A stretch of DNA of 64,000 nt, taken from the NCBI GenBank assembly GCA_937926975.1, contig CALBCJ010000038.1:35028-99027 (forward strand), written 5' to 3'. Shown here piece after piece: positions 51,574 to 60,574 of this stretch. Numbering within the stretch: the stretch's first letter is position 1; every line of letters starts with the position of its first letter. The notes below the pieces were generated by a model. The model was not told the DNA's origin. It was given only the letters and a program-made list of their open reading frames with translations, and searched no databases. The position numbers were made by a program, and so were the translations under genes. This DNA comes from an uncultured Propionibacteriaceae bacterium (lineage in GTDB: Bacteria; Actinomycetota; Actinomycetes; Propionibacteriales; Propionibacteriaceae).

Positions 51574-51605
51574 GCCGGGCGGGGCGCCGTACACCGCCGC
51601 CCGGC
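51574..51605 (-). terminator. Terminator of the Ugp-like operon
   Basis: GCCGGGCGG (51574-51582) pairs with CCGCCCGGC (51597-51605), a 9-bp stem twelve bases after the binding-protein stop at 51617. Confidence 0.65.
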
Positions 51606-51616
51606 CTGCGGTAGGG

Positions 51617-52960
51617 CTACTTCAGCTTCGGCTTGACGTCGTTCGTGTAGATCTCGGTCAGCGTGGCCTTGAGCCTGGTCAGCCGCTGCTGCACGTCGGC
51701 CTTCTGGTTCAAGATGTCGGCCGAGGCCATCCCGACCTCCCGGTCACCGCCGGGCAGGAAGACCCGGATGTAGTCCTGGGTGCGGGTGTGCTCCAGCTGG
51801 TCGATCGCGACCTTGGCCTGCGGGCGCTTCGCGACCACCTCGGACATGTCGGCCGACGTGCGCACCGGCAGGTACCCGGTGGCCGCGGCGAAGGCTGCCG
51901 TGCTCTCCGGCTCACCGAGGAACTTCAAGAACATCGCCGCCGCCAGCTGGTGCTCCTTGGAGACCGCCTTCGGGATCCCCAGCCCGGCGCCTCCGGTCGG
52001 GCAGACCTTGTCGGTGGCCTTCGAGCCGCCCGGCAGAAAACCAACCCCAACGTTGAACTTGGCTGCGTTCAGCACCCCGACCAGGGAGCCGGTCGAGCCC
52101 ACGTACGAGGCCACCGCACCAGACGAGAAGTCAGCCCCGGCGTCCTTCGAGGAGACCCCGGCCCACTTGCCGACATGCACCGAGTCCTGAGTGAACTGGA
52201 GCACCTTGACCACCTCCGGCGCGTCGCAGGTGATCTCCCACTCCTTGCTCAGTGAGCCGCCCTCGCCCCAGATCTTGTTCTGCAGCGACCAGGAGTCGTA
52301 GTCGGCCAGGGCCGGGTACATGTGGACGAACTGGATGGACGGGTTGGCCGCCTTCAGCCTCGGGGCCCACTCGGCGAGCTCCGACCAGGTCTTCGGGGCC
52401 CGGTCGGGCAGGCCGGCCGCGGCGAACATGTCGCGGTTGTAGTAGAAGACCGGCGTCGAGCGCGCGTACGGGACAGCCCACTGGCTGCCGGCGTAGCTGT
52501 AGTCCTGCCACAGGCTGGTGACATAGTCCGAGGTCTGGACCTCCAGCTGCTTCAGCACGCTGTCGAGCGGGATGACCGCCTCATTGAGGTAGTAGCGGAA
52601 CCACCAGATGTCGGAGAACACCACCACGTGCGGCAGCTGGCCACCCTGCTGGGCAGTCTGGAACTTCTGCGCCACCTCCTCGTAGGTGGCGCCGGCCGTG
52701 ACCAGGTTGACCTTGATCTGGTGCTGCTGGGTGAACTTCTCGGCCAGGGCGGCCTCAATGTCCCTCGACTTGCCCGGGTGGTTGGTCCAGAAGGTGATCT
52801 CCGAGGCCGGCTTGACGCCGGTGAGGTCGACCTGGGCGGCGCTGCTGCGGGCCTCGCCCGGCGAGCTCACCGACGGGCCACCGCAGGCGCCCAGGGCCAG
52901 GGCGCCCAGCCCGGCCCCGCCGAGGGTCAGGAAGGAGCGTCGATCCAGCGAAGTGGACAT
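51617..52960 (-). CDS. ugpB: UgpB-like solute-binding lipoprotein
   Basis: 447 residues. Signal with RR (SLDRRSFLTLGG) and lipobox LGAC, Cys near residue 26, so a Tat-type lipoprotein. EITFWTNHPGKSRDIEAALAEKFTQQH starts the first lobe; PYARSTPVFYYNRDMFAAAGLPDRAPKTWSELAE is a UgpB hallmark. Binds glycerol-3-phosphate or glycerophosphodiesters if the family guess is right. Last gene of the operon; UgpA- and UgpE-like genes precede it. Confidence 0.78.
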   Translation of the reverse strand: MSTSLDRRSFLTLGGAGLGALALGACGGPSVSSPGEARSSAAQVDLTGVKPASEITFWTNHPGKSRDIEAALAEKFTQQHQIKVNLVTAGATYEEVAQKFQTAQQGGQLPHVVVFSDIWWFRYYLNEAVIPLDSVLKQLEVQTSDYVTSLWQDYSYAGSQWAVPYARSTPVFYYNRDMFAAAGLPDRAPKTWSELAEWAPRLKAANPSIQFVHMYPALADYDSWSLQNKIWGEGGSLSKEWEITCDAPEVVKVLQFTQDSVHVGKWAGVSSKDAGADFSSGAVASYVGSTGSLVGVLNAAKFNVGVGFLPGGSKATDKVCPTGGAGLGIPKAVSKEHQLAAAMFLKFLGEPESTAAFAAATGYLPVRTSADMSEVVAKRPQAKVAIDQLEHTRTQDYIRVFLPGGDREVGMASADILNQKADVQQRLTRLKATLTEIYTNDVKPKLK

Positions 52961-52979
52961 GCGAGTACCTTTCTGTCGA

Positions 52980-53822
52980 CTAGTTGGCGACGGAGCCCTG
53001 AGTGAGCCCGGCCACGATGTAGCGCTGCAGCAGGGAGAAGACCACCAGCACCGGGATGATGACGATCACCGCCCCGGCCATCATCAGCCCGTACCCCTGC
53101 GGGCCGGACTCGTTCGACTGCAGCAGGGTCAGCCCGACCGGCAGCGTCATCTTGGACGGGTCGGTGGTGATGATCAGCGGCCAGATGTAGTCGTTCCACT
53201 CCGACACGATCGTCACCAGCGCGACGGTCGCCACCGACGGCACCGACACCGGCACCACCATCCGCCACAGCCGCTGCCAGTGCCCGGCGCCGTCGAGCTC
53301 GGCGGCCTCCAGCATCGAGGTCGGGATGGTGAGGAACTGCTGGCGCAGCAGGAAGGTCCCGAACGCCGTGCCCAGGCTGGGCACGATGATCCCCCAGTAC
53401 GTGTTGAGCCCGTTCAGCCCGGCGATCAGGACGTAGTTCGGCAGGATCGCCACCTGCGGCGGCACCATCAGCGCCACCAGGATCATCACAAACAGCACCC
53501 GCTTGCCGGGGAACTGGACGAAGACCAGCGCGTACGCGGTGTGGATTGCCAGCAGCACCTTGACCGAGGAGCCGACCGCGGTCACCAGCACCGAGTTGGC
53601 GAAGAACCGCCCGAACGGGGCGGTACGGAAGGCCTCGGTGTAGTTCGCCGGGCTCCAGCTCTCGGGAAAGAGGCTCGGAGTGAGGGTGATGATCTCGCTC
53701 GGGGTCTTGAAGCTCGACAGGATCATCCACAGCAGCGGCAGGAAGACCACGGCGACGACGACAACCAGCGGGACGTACCCGCTGAGGACCAGGGTGGCGG
53801 CCCGCTGCCTGGCGCGGCTCAC
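52980..53822 (-). CDS. ugpE: ABC permease, UgpE/MalG-type
   Basis: 280 residues, six membrane segments and the EAA loop (MLEAAELDGAGHWQRLWRMVVPVSVPS). Partner of the UgpA-like permease, which it overlaps by four bases (GTGA). No ATPase gene is linked, so a shared ATPase is expected. Confidence 0.82.
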   Translation of the reverse strand: MSRARQRAATLVLSGYVPLVVVVAVVFLPLLWMILSSFKTPSEIITLTPSLFPESWSPANYTEAFRTAPFGRFFANSVLVTAVGSSVKVLLAIHTAYALVFVQFPGKRVLFVMILVALMVPPQVAILPNYVLIAGLNGLNTYWGIIVPSLGTAFGTFLLRQQFLTIPTSMLEAAELDGAGHWQRLWRMVVPVSVPSVATVALVTIVSEWNDYIWPLIITTDPSKMTLPVGLTLLQSNESGPQGYGLMMAGAVIVIIPVLVVFSLLQRYIVAGLTQGSVAN

Positions 53823-54736
53823 GAGTAGTGCACCCTTCGGTCAGCCCAGGCGATCTGGACGATGGTGAACGTGATCAGGATGACGAACAGGACGACCGAG
53901 ATCGCCGCCGAGTAGCCGGCCCGCTGGTAGGCGCCGAAGCTCTGCACGTACGCCTCGTAGATCAGGGTCCGGGTGCCCGGCGAGGCCGGGGTCATGATCC
54001 GGATCAGGTCGAAGGCCTGCAGCGACGACAGGAGCGTGGTGATCGTCAGAAAGAAGGTGGTCGGCCCGAGCAGCGGCAGGCTGACGTGCCAGAACCGGCG
54101 CACGCTGGTCGCCCCGTCGATCGCGGCAGCCTCCATCACGTCGCTGCTGAGCCCCTGCAGCCCCGCCAGGTAGACCACCGCGCAGTAGCCGAGGTTCTTC
54201 CACACGTACACGAGGATCACCATCGTCAGCGCCAGGTCCGGGTCGTTGAACCAGGAGGGCGACTCGGTGCTGAACCAGGCCCGCAGCACGTACGCGAAGA
54301 CCCCGTACACCGGGTCGAAGATGAACAGCCAGACCAGTCCGACACCGACCCCCGACAGCACGTACGGGGCGAACACCGCCGCCCGGGCGAAGGTGCGGCC
54401 CCGGACCTTCTGGTTCAGCGCCAGCGCCACCAGCAGCCCCAGCAGCATCGACCCGCCCACGGTGCAGACCGCGAAGACAGCGGTCGCGCGCAGCACGTCC
54501 GGGGCGTCGGTGGTGAAGAAGCGGGTGTAGTTGTCGAGACCCGCTGGCGACGCCGTCTGGGACCCGAGGGTCCAGTGGAGCGTGGAGAAGTAGATGTTCA
54601 TGACCAGCGGCCGGTACGTGAACGCGCCAATCAGGACGAGGTTCGGCAGCGCCAGGGCCAGAAAGACCAAGGCTTCGGTGCGGCGGCGCTTGCTGAAGCG
54701 GCGCCGAGGCGGCGAGGGTGACGCCGAGACCGTCAT
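53819..54736 (-). CDS. ugpA: ABC permease, UgpA/MalF-type
   Basis: 305 residues with a basic N-terminus (FSKRRRTEALVFLALALPNL), six membrane segments and the EAA loop (DVMEAAAIDGATSVRRFWHVSLPLLGP). RIMTPASPGTRTLIYEAYVQ and a DRRVHY end recall UgpA. ATG 54736 has a strong AAGGAGG site, so longer upstream frames are unlikely. First gene of a permease-permease-binding protein operon. Confidence 0.82.
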   Translation of the reverse strand: MTVSASPSPPRRRFSKRRRTEALVFLALALPNLVLIGAFTYRPLVMNIYFSTLHWTLGSQTASPAGLDNYTRFFTTDAPDVLRATAVFAVCTVGGSMLLGLLVALALNQKVRGRTFARAAVFAPYVLSGVGVGLVWLFIFDPVYGVFAYVLRAWFSTESPSWFNDPDLALTMVILVYVWKNLGYCAVVYLAGLQGLSSDVMEAAAIDGATSVRRFWHVSLPLLGPTTFFLTITTLLSSLQAFDLIRIMTPASPGTRTLIYEAYVQSFGAYQRAGYSAAISVVLFVILITFTIVQIAWADRRVHYS

Positions 54737-54805
54737 CTGGCCTCCTTCTCTGCTCGGGGTGGACCGGTCCTGCCGCTGACCTCGGGAGGACCAGCGGAGG
54801 GTCAC

Positions 54806-54819
54806 CGTAGAAGCCTACG
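54806..54819 (-). promoter_or_regulatory. Possible operator over the Ugp-like promoter
   Basis: CGTAG-AAGC-CTACG, a perfect 5+4+5 inverted repeat, which on the minus strand includes TAGGCT, a -10-like hexamer, 70 bases before the UgpA start. A repressor here would block transcription; no regulator is adjacent. Confidence 0.35.
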
Positions 54820-54849
54820 AAGGAAGACCGACCCTTGGTGGCCGAAGAG

Positions 54850-55701
54850 TCAAAGACGGACAAAGGTGTCACCGTGGAGCAGCCCGTCGGCCAGCAGTGA
54901 CGCCAGGCAGGCCTCGGCCTGGGCCCGGTCCGGCCACAGCCGCAGCAGCTCGGCCCGTACGGTCGGGCCCCGGTCGCGGACCGCGCCCAGCAGCACCCCG
55001 CGGCACTGCCGGTCAGTGCCCTGCCAGGGCTGGCCGCGGCGGGCCGGGCCGGCGGGGCAGCCGGCCCGCAGCCAGGCGCAGCGGCCAGCCAGGGGGCACT
55101 GCGGGCAGCCGGGGCTGCGGGCGGTGCAGACCAGCGCACCGAGCTCCATCGAGGCGACCGCCCAGCGGACCGCAGCCCGGGCCTGACGAGGCAGGTAGCG
55201 CAGCGCGCGGTCCCGCTCGGCCACGGTCAGCGAGGGCCCCGGGTGCTCGGTCCCACCGTCGAGGCGGGCCAGCAGCCGGCGAGCGTTGGTGTCGAGGACC
55301 AGGTGGCGCTGCCCGTACCCGAAGCTGGCGACCGCGGCCGCTGTGTACTCACCGACCCCGGGCAGCCCCAGCAGGTCGTCCAGCCGGCGGGGGACCTGCC
55401 CGCCGTGGCGCTCCACGATCGCCTGCGCCGCCGCGTGCAGCCGCAGCGCCCGGCGCGGGTAGCCCAGCCGGCCCCAGGCCGCCACCGCCGCACCCGACGG
55501 CTCCCGGGCCAGGTCCGCCGGCGCCGGCCAGCGACGCAGCCAGTCCTGCCACGGCTGAACCACCCGGGCCACCGGGGTCTGCTGCAGCATCACCTCGCTG
55601 ACCAGCACACCCCAGGGGGTGACCGAGTCCCACCGCCACGGCAGGTCACGGGCGTGGGTGGTGTACCAGTCGAGGACCGCCTCGACGGTGGCCGAGGTCA
55701 C
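54850..55701 (-). CDS. mutY: A/G-specific adenine glycosylase
   Basis: Removes adenine opposite 8-oxoguanine. 283 residues: catalytic E36 in SEVMLQQTPVARV, helix-hairpin-helix LLGLPGVGEYTAAAVASFGY, the catalytic Asp in VLDTNARRLL, and a [4Fe-4S] loop with Cys spacing 6-2-5 (C-x6-C-x2-C-x5-C). The full C-terminal NUDIX-like part is short, as in many actinobacterial forms. GTGA overlap with the small membrane gene upstream. Confidence 0.95.
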   Translation of the reverse strand: MTSATVEAVLDWYTTHARDLPWRWDSVTPWGVLVSEVMLQQTPVARVVQPWQDWLRRWPAPADLAREPSGAAVAAWGRLGYPRRALRLHAAAQAIVERHGGQVPRRLDDLLGLPGVGEYTAAAVASFGYGQRHLVLDTNARRLLARLDGGTEHPGPSLTVAERDRALRYLPRQARAAVRWAVASMELGALVCTARSPGCPQCPLAGRCAWLRAGCPAGPARRGQPWQGTDRQCRGVLLGAVRDRGPTVRAELLRLWPDRAQAEACLASLLADGLLHGDTFVRL

Positions 55702-56054
55702 ACGGCGTACGTCATCAGCACCGCGACCCCGGCGCCGGTGATCAGCAGCGGGCCGACGACCATCGAGACAGTCGACGCCCAGCCGGGCTGCGCCATCCGG
55801 GACGCGGCCGCGATCCCGGTCCCGACCGCCGCCGGGCCGGAGGCCACGGCCGTCCAGAACGCGATCCGGCCGATCCAGAGCTCGGTCCGCGACAGGTTCT
55901 CCGACCAGGACGCGAAGACGAAGGCGGTGACCAGGGTCGCGATCCCCACAGCGCAGCAGACCAGCGTGATGATCGCGAGCCGGGAGATCCGAGGGGCAGG
56001 GCTGTCGTAGTCGGGCACCGTCCGATTCTCGGCCACGTACGGGCCGGCTGTCAC
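55698..56054 (-). CDS. Small membrane protein
   Basis: 118 residues with three membrane segments (about 27-49, 63-85, 96-117) after a polar N-terminus. No domain recognised. Overlaps mutY by four bases and lies eleven bases after the response-regulator stop, so it may be part of one transcript with the two-component genes. Confidence 0.65.
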   Translation of the reverse strand: MTAGPYVAENRTVPDYDSPAPRISRLAIITLVCCAVGIATLVTAFVFASWSENLSRTELWIGRIAFWTAVASGPAAVGTGIAAASRMAQPGWASTVSMVVGPLLITGAGVAVLMTYAV

Positions 56055-56064
56055 ACTGGCGCGC

Positions 56065-56703
56065 TCAGTCCAGCCCGTCGAGCTCCAGCCGGTCTTCGCG
56101 GACCCGGGTCGCCAGGTCCAGCTTTGTGTACGTCGGGCGGCCCGCGTCGGTGTACTTGCGCTTCACCCGTTCCAGGTACTCCCGGGCAGTTCCGTACGCG
56201 ATCCCGGCGCGGCGGGCAGCGGCGGCCAGGGTGGCGCCCGAGGCGTACGCGGTCAGCACCACCCGCTCCTGGGGTGAGAGCTGCGGCCGGTTCGGGCGGG
56301 CGTCGCGGCTCAGCACGAAGGCCAGCTCGGGGCTCACCACCGACTGCCCGTCGGCGACGTCCCGGATCGCCTGCACCAGCACCTCCAGGTCCTGGTCCTT
56401 GGTGATGTAGCCCGACGCCCCGGCCTCGATCGTGGCCAGCACCCCGTCGGCGTCCGGGATCGTCGACACCACGAGCACCCGCGACCCGGTCGCCAGCACC
56501 CGGGCCACGTTGTCGGCGGGGGCCGAGTGGTCGCGCAGGTTGAGGTCCAGCAGCACCACGTCGGGCGGGGTGCTGAGCGTCTCCAGGTACGCACCGACCG
56601 TGGTCGCCATCGCCTGGAGCTCGATGTCGGGGATCGGGCGCAGCCAGGAGTCCAGCCCGCCCAGCAGCATCCGGTCGTCGTCGATCGCTGCGACTGTGAT
56701 CAT
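56065..56703 (-). CDS. LuxR/NarL-family response regulator
   Basis: 212 residues. The receiver domain has D8-D10 and phospho-acceptor D53 in VVLLDLNLRD; the Lys is in TKDQD. The C-terminal HTH (LSPQERVVLTAYASGATLAAAARRAGIAYGTAREYLERV) binds DNA. ATG 56703 overlaps the kinase stop (ATGA), fixing the start. Cognate partner of the adjoining histidine kinase; signal unknown. Confidence 0.9.
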   Translation of the reverse strand: MITVAAIDDDRMLLGGLDSWLRPIPDIELQAMATTVGAYLETLSTPPDVVLLDLNLRDHSAPADNVARVLATGSRVLVVSTIPDADGVLATIEAGASGYITKDQDLEVLVQAIRDVADGQSVVSPELAFVLSRDARPNRPQLSPQERVVLTAYASGATLAAAARRAGIAYGTAREYLERVKRKYTDAGRPTYTKLDLATRVREDRLELDGLD

Positions 56704-58046
56704 CTCGGCCACCTCAGCTCTACCGTTGTTCCCTGCCCGGGCTCGGAGTCGATCTCGGCGACCCCACCCGCCTCGCTCATCCGGGCCACGATCGACCCCT
56801 TGACTCCCAGCCCGCGGGCCGGGACCGACGGGTCGAAGCCCTTGCCCCGGTCGGTGACCGTCACCATCAGCCGGGTCCGGCCGTCGACGTCGACCGGGTG
56901 CTCCGGGGTGGCGCCGACCACCGTCACCCAGCACTCCTGGGTGCCGGAGTGCTTGACGACGTTGTTCAGCGCCTCCCGGACCGAGTCGCTGACCGCCCGG
57001 ACCACCTCGGACGGCACCACGTCGGGGACGTCGGCGATGTGCGGGTGAACCCGCAGCCCCGACGGGGCCTGCTCCCGGGTGAGCCGGGCGATCTCGCCGA
57101 CGAGGTACATCCCGGCGGCCGAGTCGGTGGTCGCGATCAGGCCCCGCAGGTAGTCAGCGTCGGCCGCGATCCGGCGCCGGATGTCGTGCTGCTGCGGGTC
57201 CAGACTGCCGCGCGACAAGGCCGACAGGGTCGACAAGACGGTGTCGTGGAGGGTGCGGTACTGCTTGGCGCGCTCCAGCTCGCGGGCCTCGGCGGCCTTC
57301 ACCTGCTGGGTGGCCAGCTCCAGCTCGGCGGTGGCCCGGGCCTGGGTCGCGCTGGCCGCCAGCCAGGGCGGCACCACCAGCCTGGTCAGCACCGGAACCC
57401 CGACCAGCGAGACCAGCTCGGTGGCCAGCCCAGACAGCACCACCGGGCCGATCACCAGGGTCGCGATCGCGCCTGCCACGTACGTGAGGGCCAGCCCGGC
57501 CAGGACGACCGCGGTCTGCCGCCCGGGCAGGCAGACGGCGGCCAGCATCCCGGCCCAGACCGCCAGCGGCACGCTCGGGTGCGCGTACGCGGTCGCGTAC
57601 CCGGCCGCCGTCGCCGCACCGCCCAGCACCAGGGCCAGTCCGGCGACCGCTGCGCCCGCCTGGACCAGCCGGACCGGGAACGACCGTCGCCACCAGCCCC
57701 ACCCCAGCGCCGCCAGGGTGGACGCCAGTCCGATCCCGTACGACACCTGAGCCAGCCGCGGGGAGGCGACCCCTTCCCAGGAGGTCGTCCAGACCGCCAG
57801 CGGCCAGGCCAGCGCCTGGCAGGCGGCGATCGCGGCCAGCACCGCCACCAGCCTCCCGACAACACCCCGGGGGTAGTCCGCGAGCGCTGGCGGGGTGGCC
57901 GGGCACAGCGCCTGCCGCAGCCGGTCCGGCCAGCCCGGTCCCGGCTGCACCACCGGGGCTGTGGAGGCCGGTGACGCGGGGCCGGGCGTGGTCAGGGTCG
58001 GATCCGGCGGGGAGGTCTCAGGTGCCGGGCTCATGGGGTTCAGCAT
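56700..58046 (-). CDS. NarL-type sensor histidine kinase
   Basis: 448 residues. A Pro/Thr-rich N-terminus of about 50 residues precedes about six membrane segments (to about 225), then a coiled linker, the dimerisation helix with phospho-acceptor His in TLHDTVLSTLSAL (HisKA_3-type), and an HATPase domain (N-box EALNNVVKHSG, G-box GKGFDPSVPARGLGVKGS). No periplasmic sensor domain, so the signal is likely sensed within the membrane. Coupled to the response regulator. Confidence 0.88.
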   Translation of the reverse strand: MLNPMSPAPETSPPDPTLTTPGPASPASTAPVVQPGPGWPDRLRQALCPATPPALADYPRGVVGRLVAVLAAIAACQALAWPLAVWTTSWEGVASPRLAQVSYGIGLASTLAALGWGWWRRSFPVRLVQAGAAVAGLALVLGGAATAAGYATAYAHPSVPLAVWAGMLAAVCLPGRQTAVVLAGLALTYVAGAIATLVIGPVVLSGLATELVSLVGVPVLTRLVVPPWLAASATQARATAELELATQQVKAAEARELERAKQYRTLHDTVLSTLSALSRGSLDPQQHDIRRRIAADADYLRGLIATTDSAAGMYLVGEIARLTREQAPSGLRVHPHIADVPDVVPSEVVRAVSDSVREALNNVVKHSGTQECWVTVVGATPEHPVDVDGRTRLMVTVTDRGKGFDPSVPARGLGVKGSIVARMSEAGGVAEIDSEPGQGTTVELRWPR

Positions 58047-58166
58047 GCCTCATCCCGGTCCGCCCAGGGCCTGTCGGCAGTTCTGCCGACAACAGAACAT
58101 CCGTCGTGCGGACCCGGGCCGCAGTCGACACCCTGGTGCTCAGAGCAGTTCGGCAGGAGGATCGAG

Positions 58167-58280
58167 ATGGACACCACCGTGAGCACCACCCCCCGCACCG
58201 TCGCCCTGTGCCTGGTCGCCTGGGTCGTCATGGCCCTCGTGTCGTACGTGTGGCACCTGCTGCCGGCCCTCGTCCACTGA
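58167..58280 (+). CDS. 37-residue single-span membrane peptide
   Basis: Starts at ATG 58167 with AGGAGG six bases upstream, the best ribosome site in this part of the window. The peptide has a polar N-terminus (MDTTVSTTPRT), a membrane segment ALCLVAWVVMALVSYVW and HLLPALVH. Unlikely to be chance given the ribosome site. Lies between the divergent kinase and lipoprotein genes; role unknown, perhaps a regulator of a membrane partner such as the kinase (inference). Confidence 0.6.
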   Translation: MDTTVSTTPRTVALCLVAWVVMALVSYVWHLLPALVH

Positions 58281-58338
58281 CCCGTCGTCGCTCGTCACCC
58301 CGCGCCGTGGCACGGTAGGAGAGACAGAAGGAGCGGGC

Positions 58339-58860
58339 ATGAGACAGGTCGTGGCAGCGGCTGCGGTGCTGGTGCTGACCGGCTGCGGCAACGCCACTGT
58401 CCCCGTCCTCGGCCCACCCCCCGCCGCCCGGGCCGTGGCCACCACGACCCCCTCGACCACGGCCTCGGCCCCCACCAGCCCCGCAGCCCCCACCAGTCCT
58501 GTGGCCCCCAGCCCTGAGCCGGCTGCCACCACCGCCAGCGCACCTGCCGCCACTGCCTCCCGAGAGCTCGTTCCCGACGACCTGGGCCTGGTCACCGGGG
58601 TCCCCTGGGCGATGACCTACCCGCCCGGGACCCGCGCTGCTGACATCACCCTCAGCCAGCAGGGCAGCTCGTACCTGCTGGAGGGGGTTCCGCCCGCGCA
58701 GCTGCTGGCGTACTACCGGGCCCACCTCGACCGGAGCTTCGTGATCGACTCCGACCTCACCGCCAACAGTGTCACCACCATCCGCTTCCACAACGCCGGG
58801 CACTGGTCGACGCTGACCTGCGGCGAGTGGACCTGCCGGGTCCAGCACCACCAGCGCTGA
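58339..58860 (+). CDS. Thr/Pro-rich lipoprotein
   Basis: 173 residues. Signal and lipobox LTGC (Cys17), a Thr/Ala/Pro-rich linker of about 50 residues, then a compact domain (LVTGVPWAMTYPPGTRAADITLSQQGSSYLLEG...) ending with two Cys that may pair (LTCGEWTCRV). No family recognised. GAAGGAG precedes the ATG. The next gene has its own -10, so it is probably monocistronic. Confidence 0.68.
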   Translation: MRQVVAAAAVLVLTGCGNATVPVLGPPPAARAVATTTPSTTASAPTSPAAPTSPVAPSPEPAATTASAPAATASRELVPDDLGLVTGVPWAMTYPPGTRAADITLSQQGSSYLLEGVPPAQLLAYYRAHLDRSFVIDSDLTANSVTTIRFHNAGHWSTLTCGEWTCRVQHHQR

Positions 58861-58880
58861 GCCGCCCCTAGGGTGGCTCC

Positions 58881-60389
58881 ATGAGCGTCACCGCCATCGT
58901 CAGCGTCGACCTGCCGGGCCCGCAGATCAGTCGGCACCTGTACGGGCACTTCGCCGAGCACCTCGGCCGCTGCGTCTACGGCGGCATCTGGGTCGGGGAG
59001 GACTCCGAGATCCCTAACGTCCGGGGAATCCGCAGCGACGTGGTGGCGGCCCTGCGGGAGATCCAGATCCCGAACCTGCGCTGGCCCGGGGGCTGCTTCG
59101 CCGACGAGTACCACTGGCGTGACGGGATCGGCCCGCGCTCCGAGCGCCCCCGGATGGTCAACACCCACTGGGGTGACGTGGTGGAGGACAACTCCTTCGG
59201 CAGCCACGAGTTCCTCGACCTGTGCGAGCAGCTCGGCGCCGAGCCGTACATCTGCGGCAACGTCGGCTCGGGCACGGTGCAGGAGATGAGCCAGTGGGTC
59301 GAGTACCTGACCCGACCGGGGACCTCACCGATGGCGGACCTGCGCCGCAGCAACGGCCGCGACGAGCCGTGGCGGGTGCCGTGGTGGGGGCTGGGCAACG
59401 AGAGCTGGGGCTGCGGGGGCAGCATGCGCGTCGAGCACTACGCCGACCTGGCCCGCCAGTTCGCCACGTACTGCCGTGACCACGGGGACAACCGGCTGCA
59501 CCGGATCGCCGGGGGAGCCAGCGGTGACGACTACCACTGGACCGAGGTGCTGATGCGCAGCCAGGGTGACCTGGGCTGCGGCTGCCACCGCCGCAACGAC
59601 TTCCAGTCGATCTCGCTGCACTACTACACGGTGGTCGGACCCTGGGAGCACAAGGGCTCGGCGACCCGGTTCAGTGACGCCGAGTACTGGACCTGCCTGG
59701 CCCGGGCGGCCGCCGTGGACCGGCTGCTGCAGCGGCACTCGACGGTGATGGACTGCTACGACCCGGACCGCCGGGTCGGGCTGGTGCTCGACGAGTGGGG
59801 CACCTGGCACGACGTCGAGGAGGGGACGAACCCGGGGTTCCTGTACCAGCAGAACACGGTCCGCGACGCGCTGGTGGCGGCCCTGCACTTCGACGCCTTC
59901 CACCGTCACGCGGGCCGGCTGCGGATGGCGAACATCGCCCAGACCGTCAACGTCTTGCAGTCGGTGCTGCTGACCGACGGTGACGCCCTGGTGCGGACCC
60001 CGACCTACCACGTCTTCTGGATGAACCGCGGCCACCACGACGCCGACTCGCTCCCGGTGGTGCTGCGGTCGGTCCCGACCCGCGAGGTGGACGGGGCCGA
60101 GGTAGCGCTGGTGTCGTCGACCGCCAGCCGCCGCGGCGACGAGGTGCTGCTGTCGCTGACCAACCTGGACCTGGAGCGCCCGGTCGAGGTCTGCTACGAG
60201 CTGCGCGGCGGTACGGTCACCGGAGCCACCGGCCTGGTCCTGACCGCAGACACTCCTCAGGCCCACAACACCGCCGCCGACCCCGACCGGGTCGTGCCCC
60301 GCCCCCTGCCGGTCACGGTTCAGCCAGGCACCGTACGGGTCACCCTCCCGCCCGCCGCGTACGCGACGGTGCTGTGCTTGACTGCCTGA
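58881..60389 (+). CDS. GH51 alpha-L-arabinofuranosidase, intracellular
   Basis: 502 residues, no signal peptide. Acid/base E174 in GLGNESWG and nucleophile E305 in LVLDEWGTW are both present, with the GH51 opening SRHLYGHFAEHLGRCVYGGIW. Releases arabinose from imported arabino-oligosaccharides. TAGGGT ends exactly six bases before the ATG, giving a leaderless start. No arabinose transport or catabolic gene adjoins. Confidence 0.9.
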   Translation: MSVTAIVSVDLPGPQISRHLYGHFAEHLGRCVYGGIWVGEDSEIPNVRGIRSDVVAALREIQIPNLRWPGGCFADEYHWRDGIGPRSERPRMVNTHWGDVVEDNSFGSHEFLDLCEQLGAEPYICGNVGSGTVQEMSQWVEYLTRPGTSPMADLRRSNGRDEPWRVPWWGLGNESWGCGGSMRVEHYADLARQFATYCRDHGDNRLHRIAGGASGDDYHWTEVLMRSQGDLGCGCHRRNDFQSISLHYYTVVGPWEHKGSATRFSDAEYWTCLARAAAVDRLLQRHSTVMDCYDPDRRVGLVLDEWGTWHDVEEGTNPGFLYQQNTVRDALVAALHFDAFHRHAGRLRMANIAQTVNVLQSVLLTDGDALVRTPTYHVFWMNRGHHDADSLPVVLRSVPTREVDGAEVALVSSTASRRGDEVLLSLTNLDLERPVEVCYELRGGTVTGATGLVLTADTPQAHNTAADPDRVVPRPLPVTVQPGTVRVTLPPAAYATVLCLTA

Positions 60390-60574
60390 GCTTCGCTCGG
60401 GCGGGCCGGCTCGCTGTAACCCCTCGCGGTGACGAGGCACGTCAGCCCAGGTACAGCAGCCAGTCGGTTCTCGCTCTTCGCCGTCCAGGCCGGGGACTAC
60501 GCGGCCGGTCGTGGCTGCGCACAAGGACGGCGAGCCGGGCTGAGCGGACCGGCACGGGTGTCGTGGTCCAGTCT

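Noticed and set aside
60390..60574. Possible gene end on the minus strand
   Set aside because: No start, domain or ribosome site; likely plain intergenic DNA.
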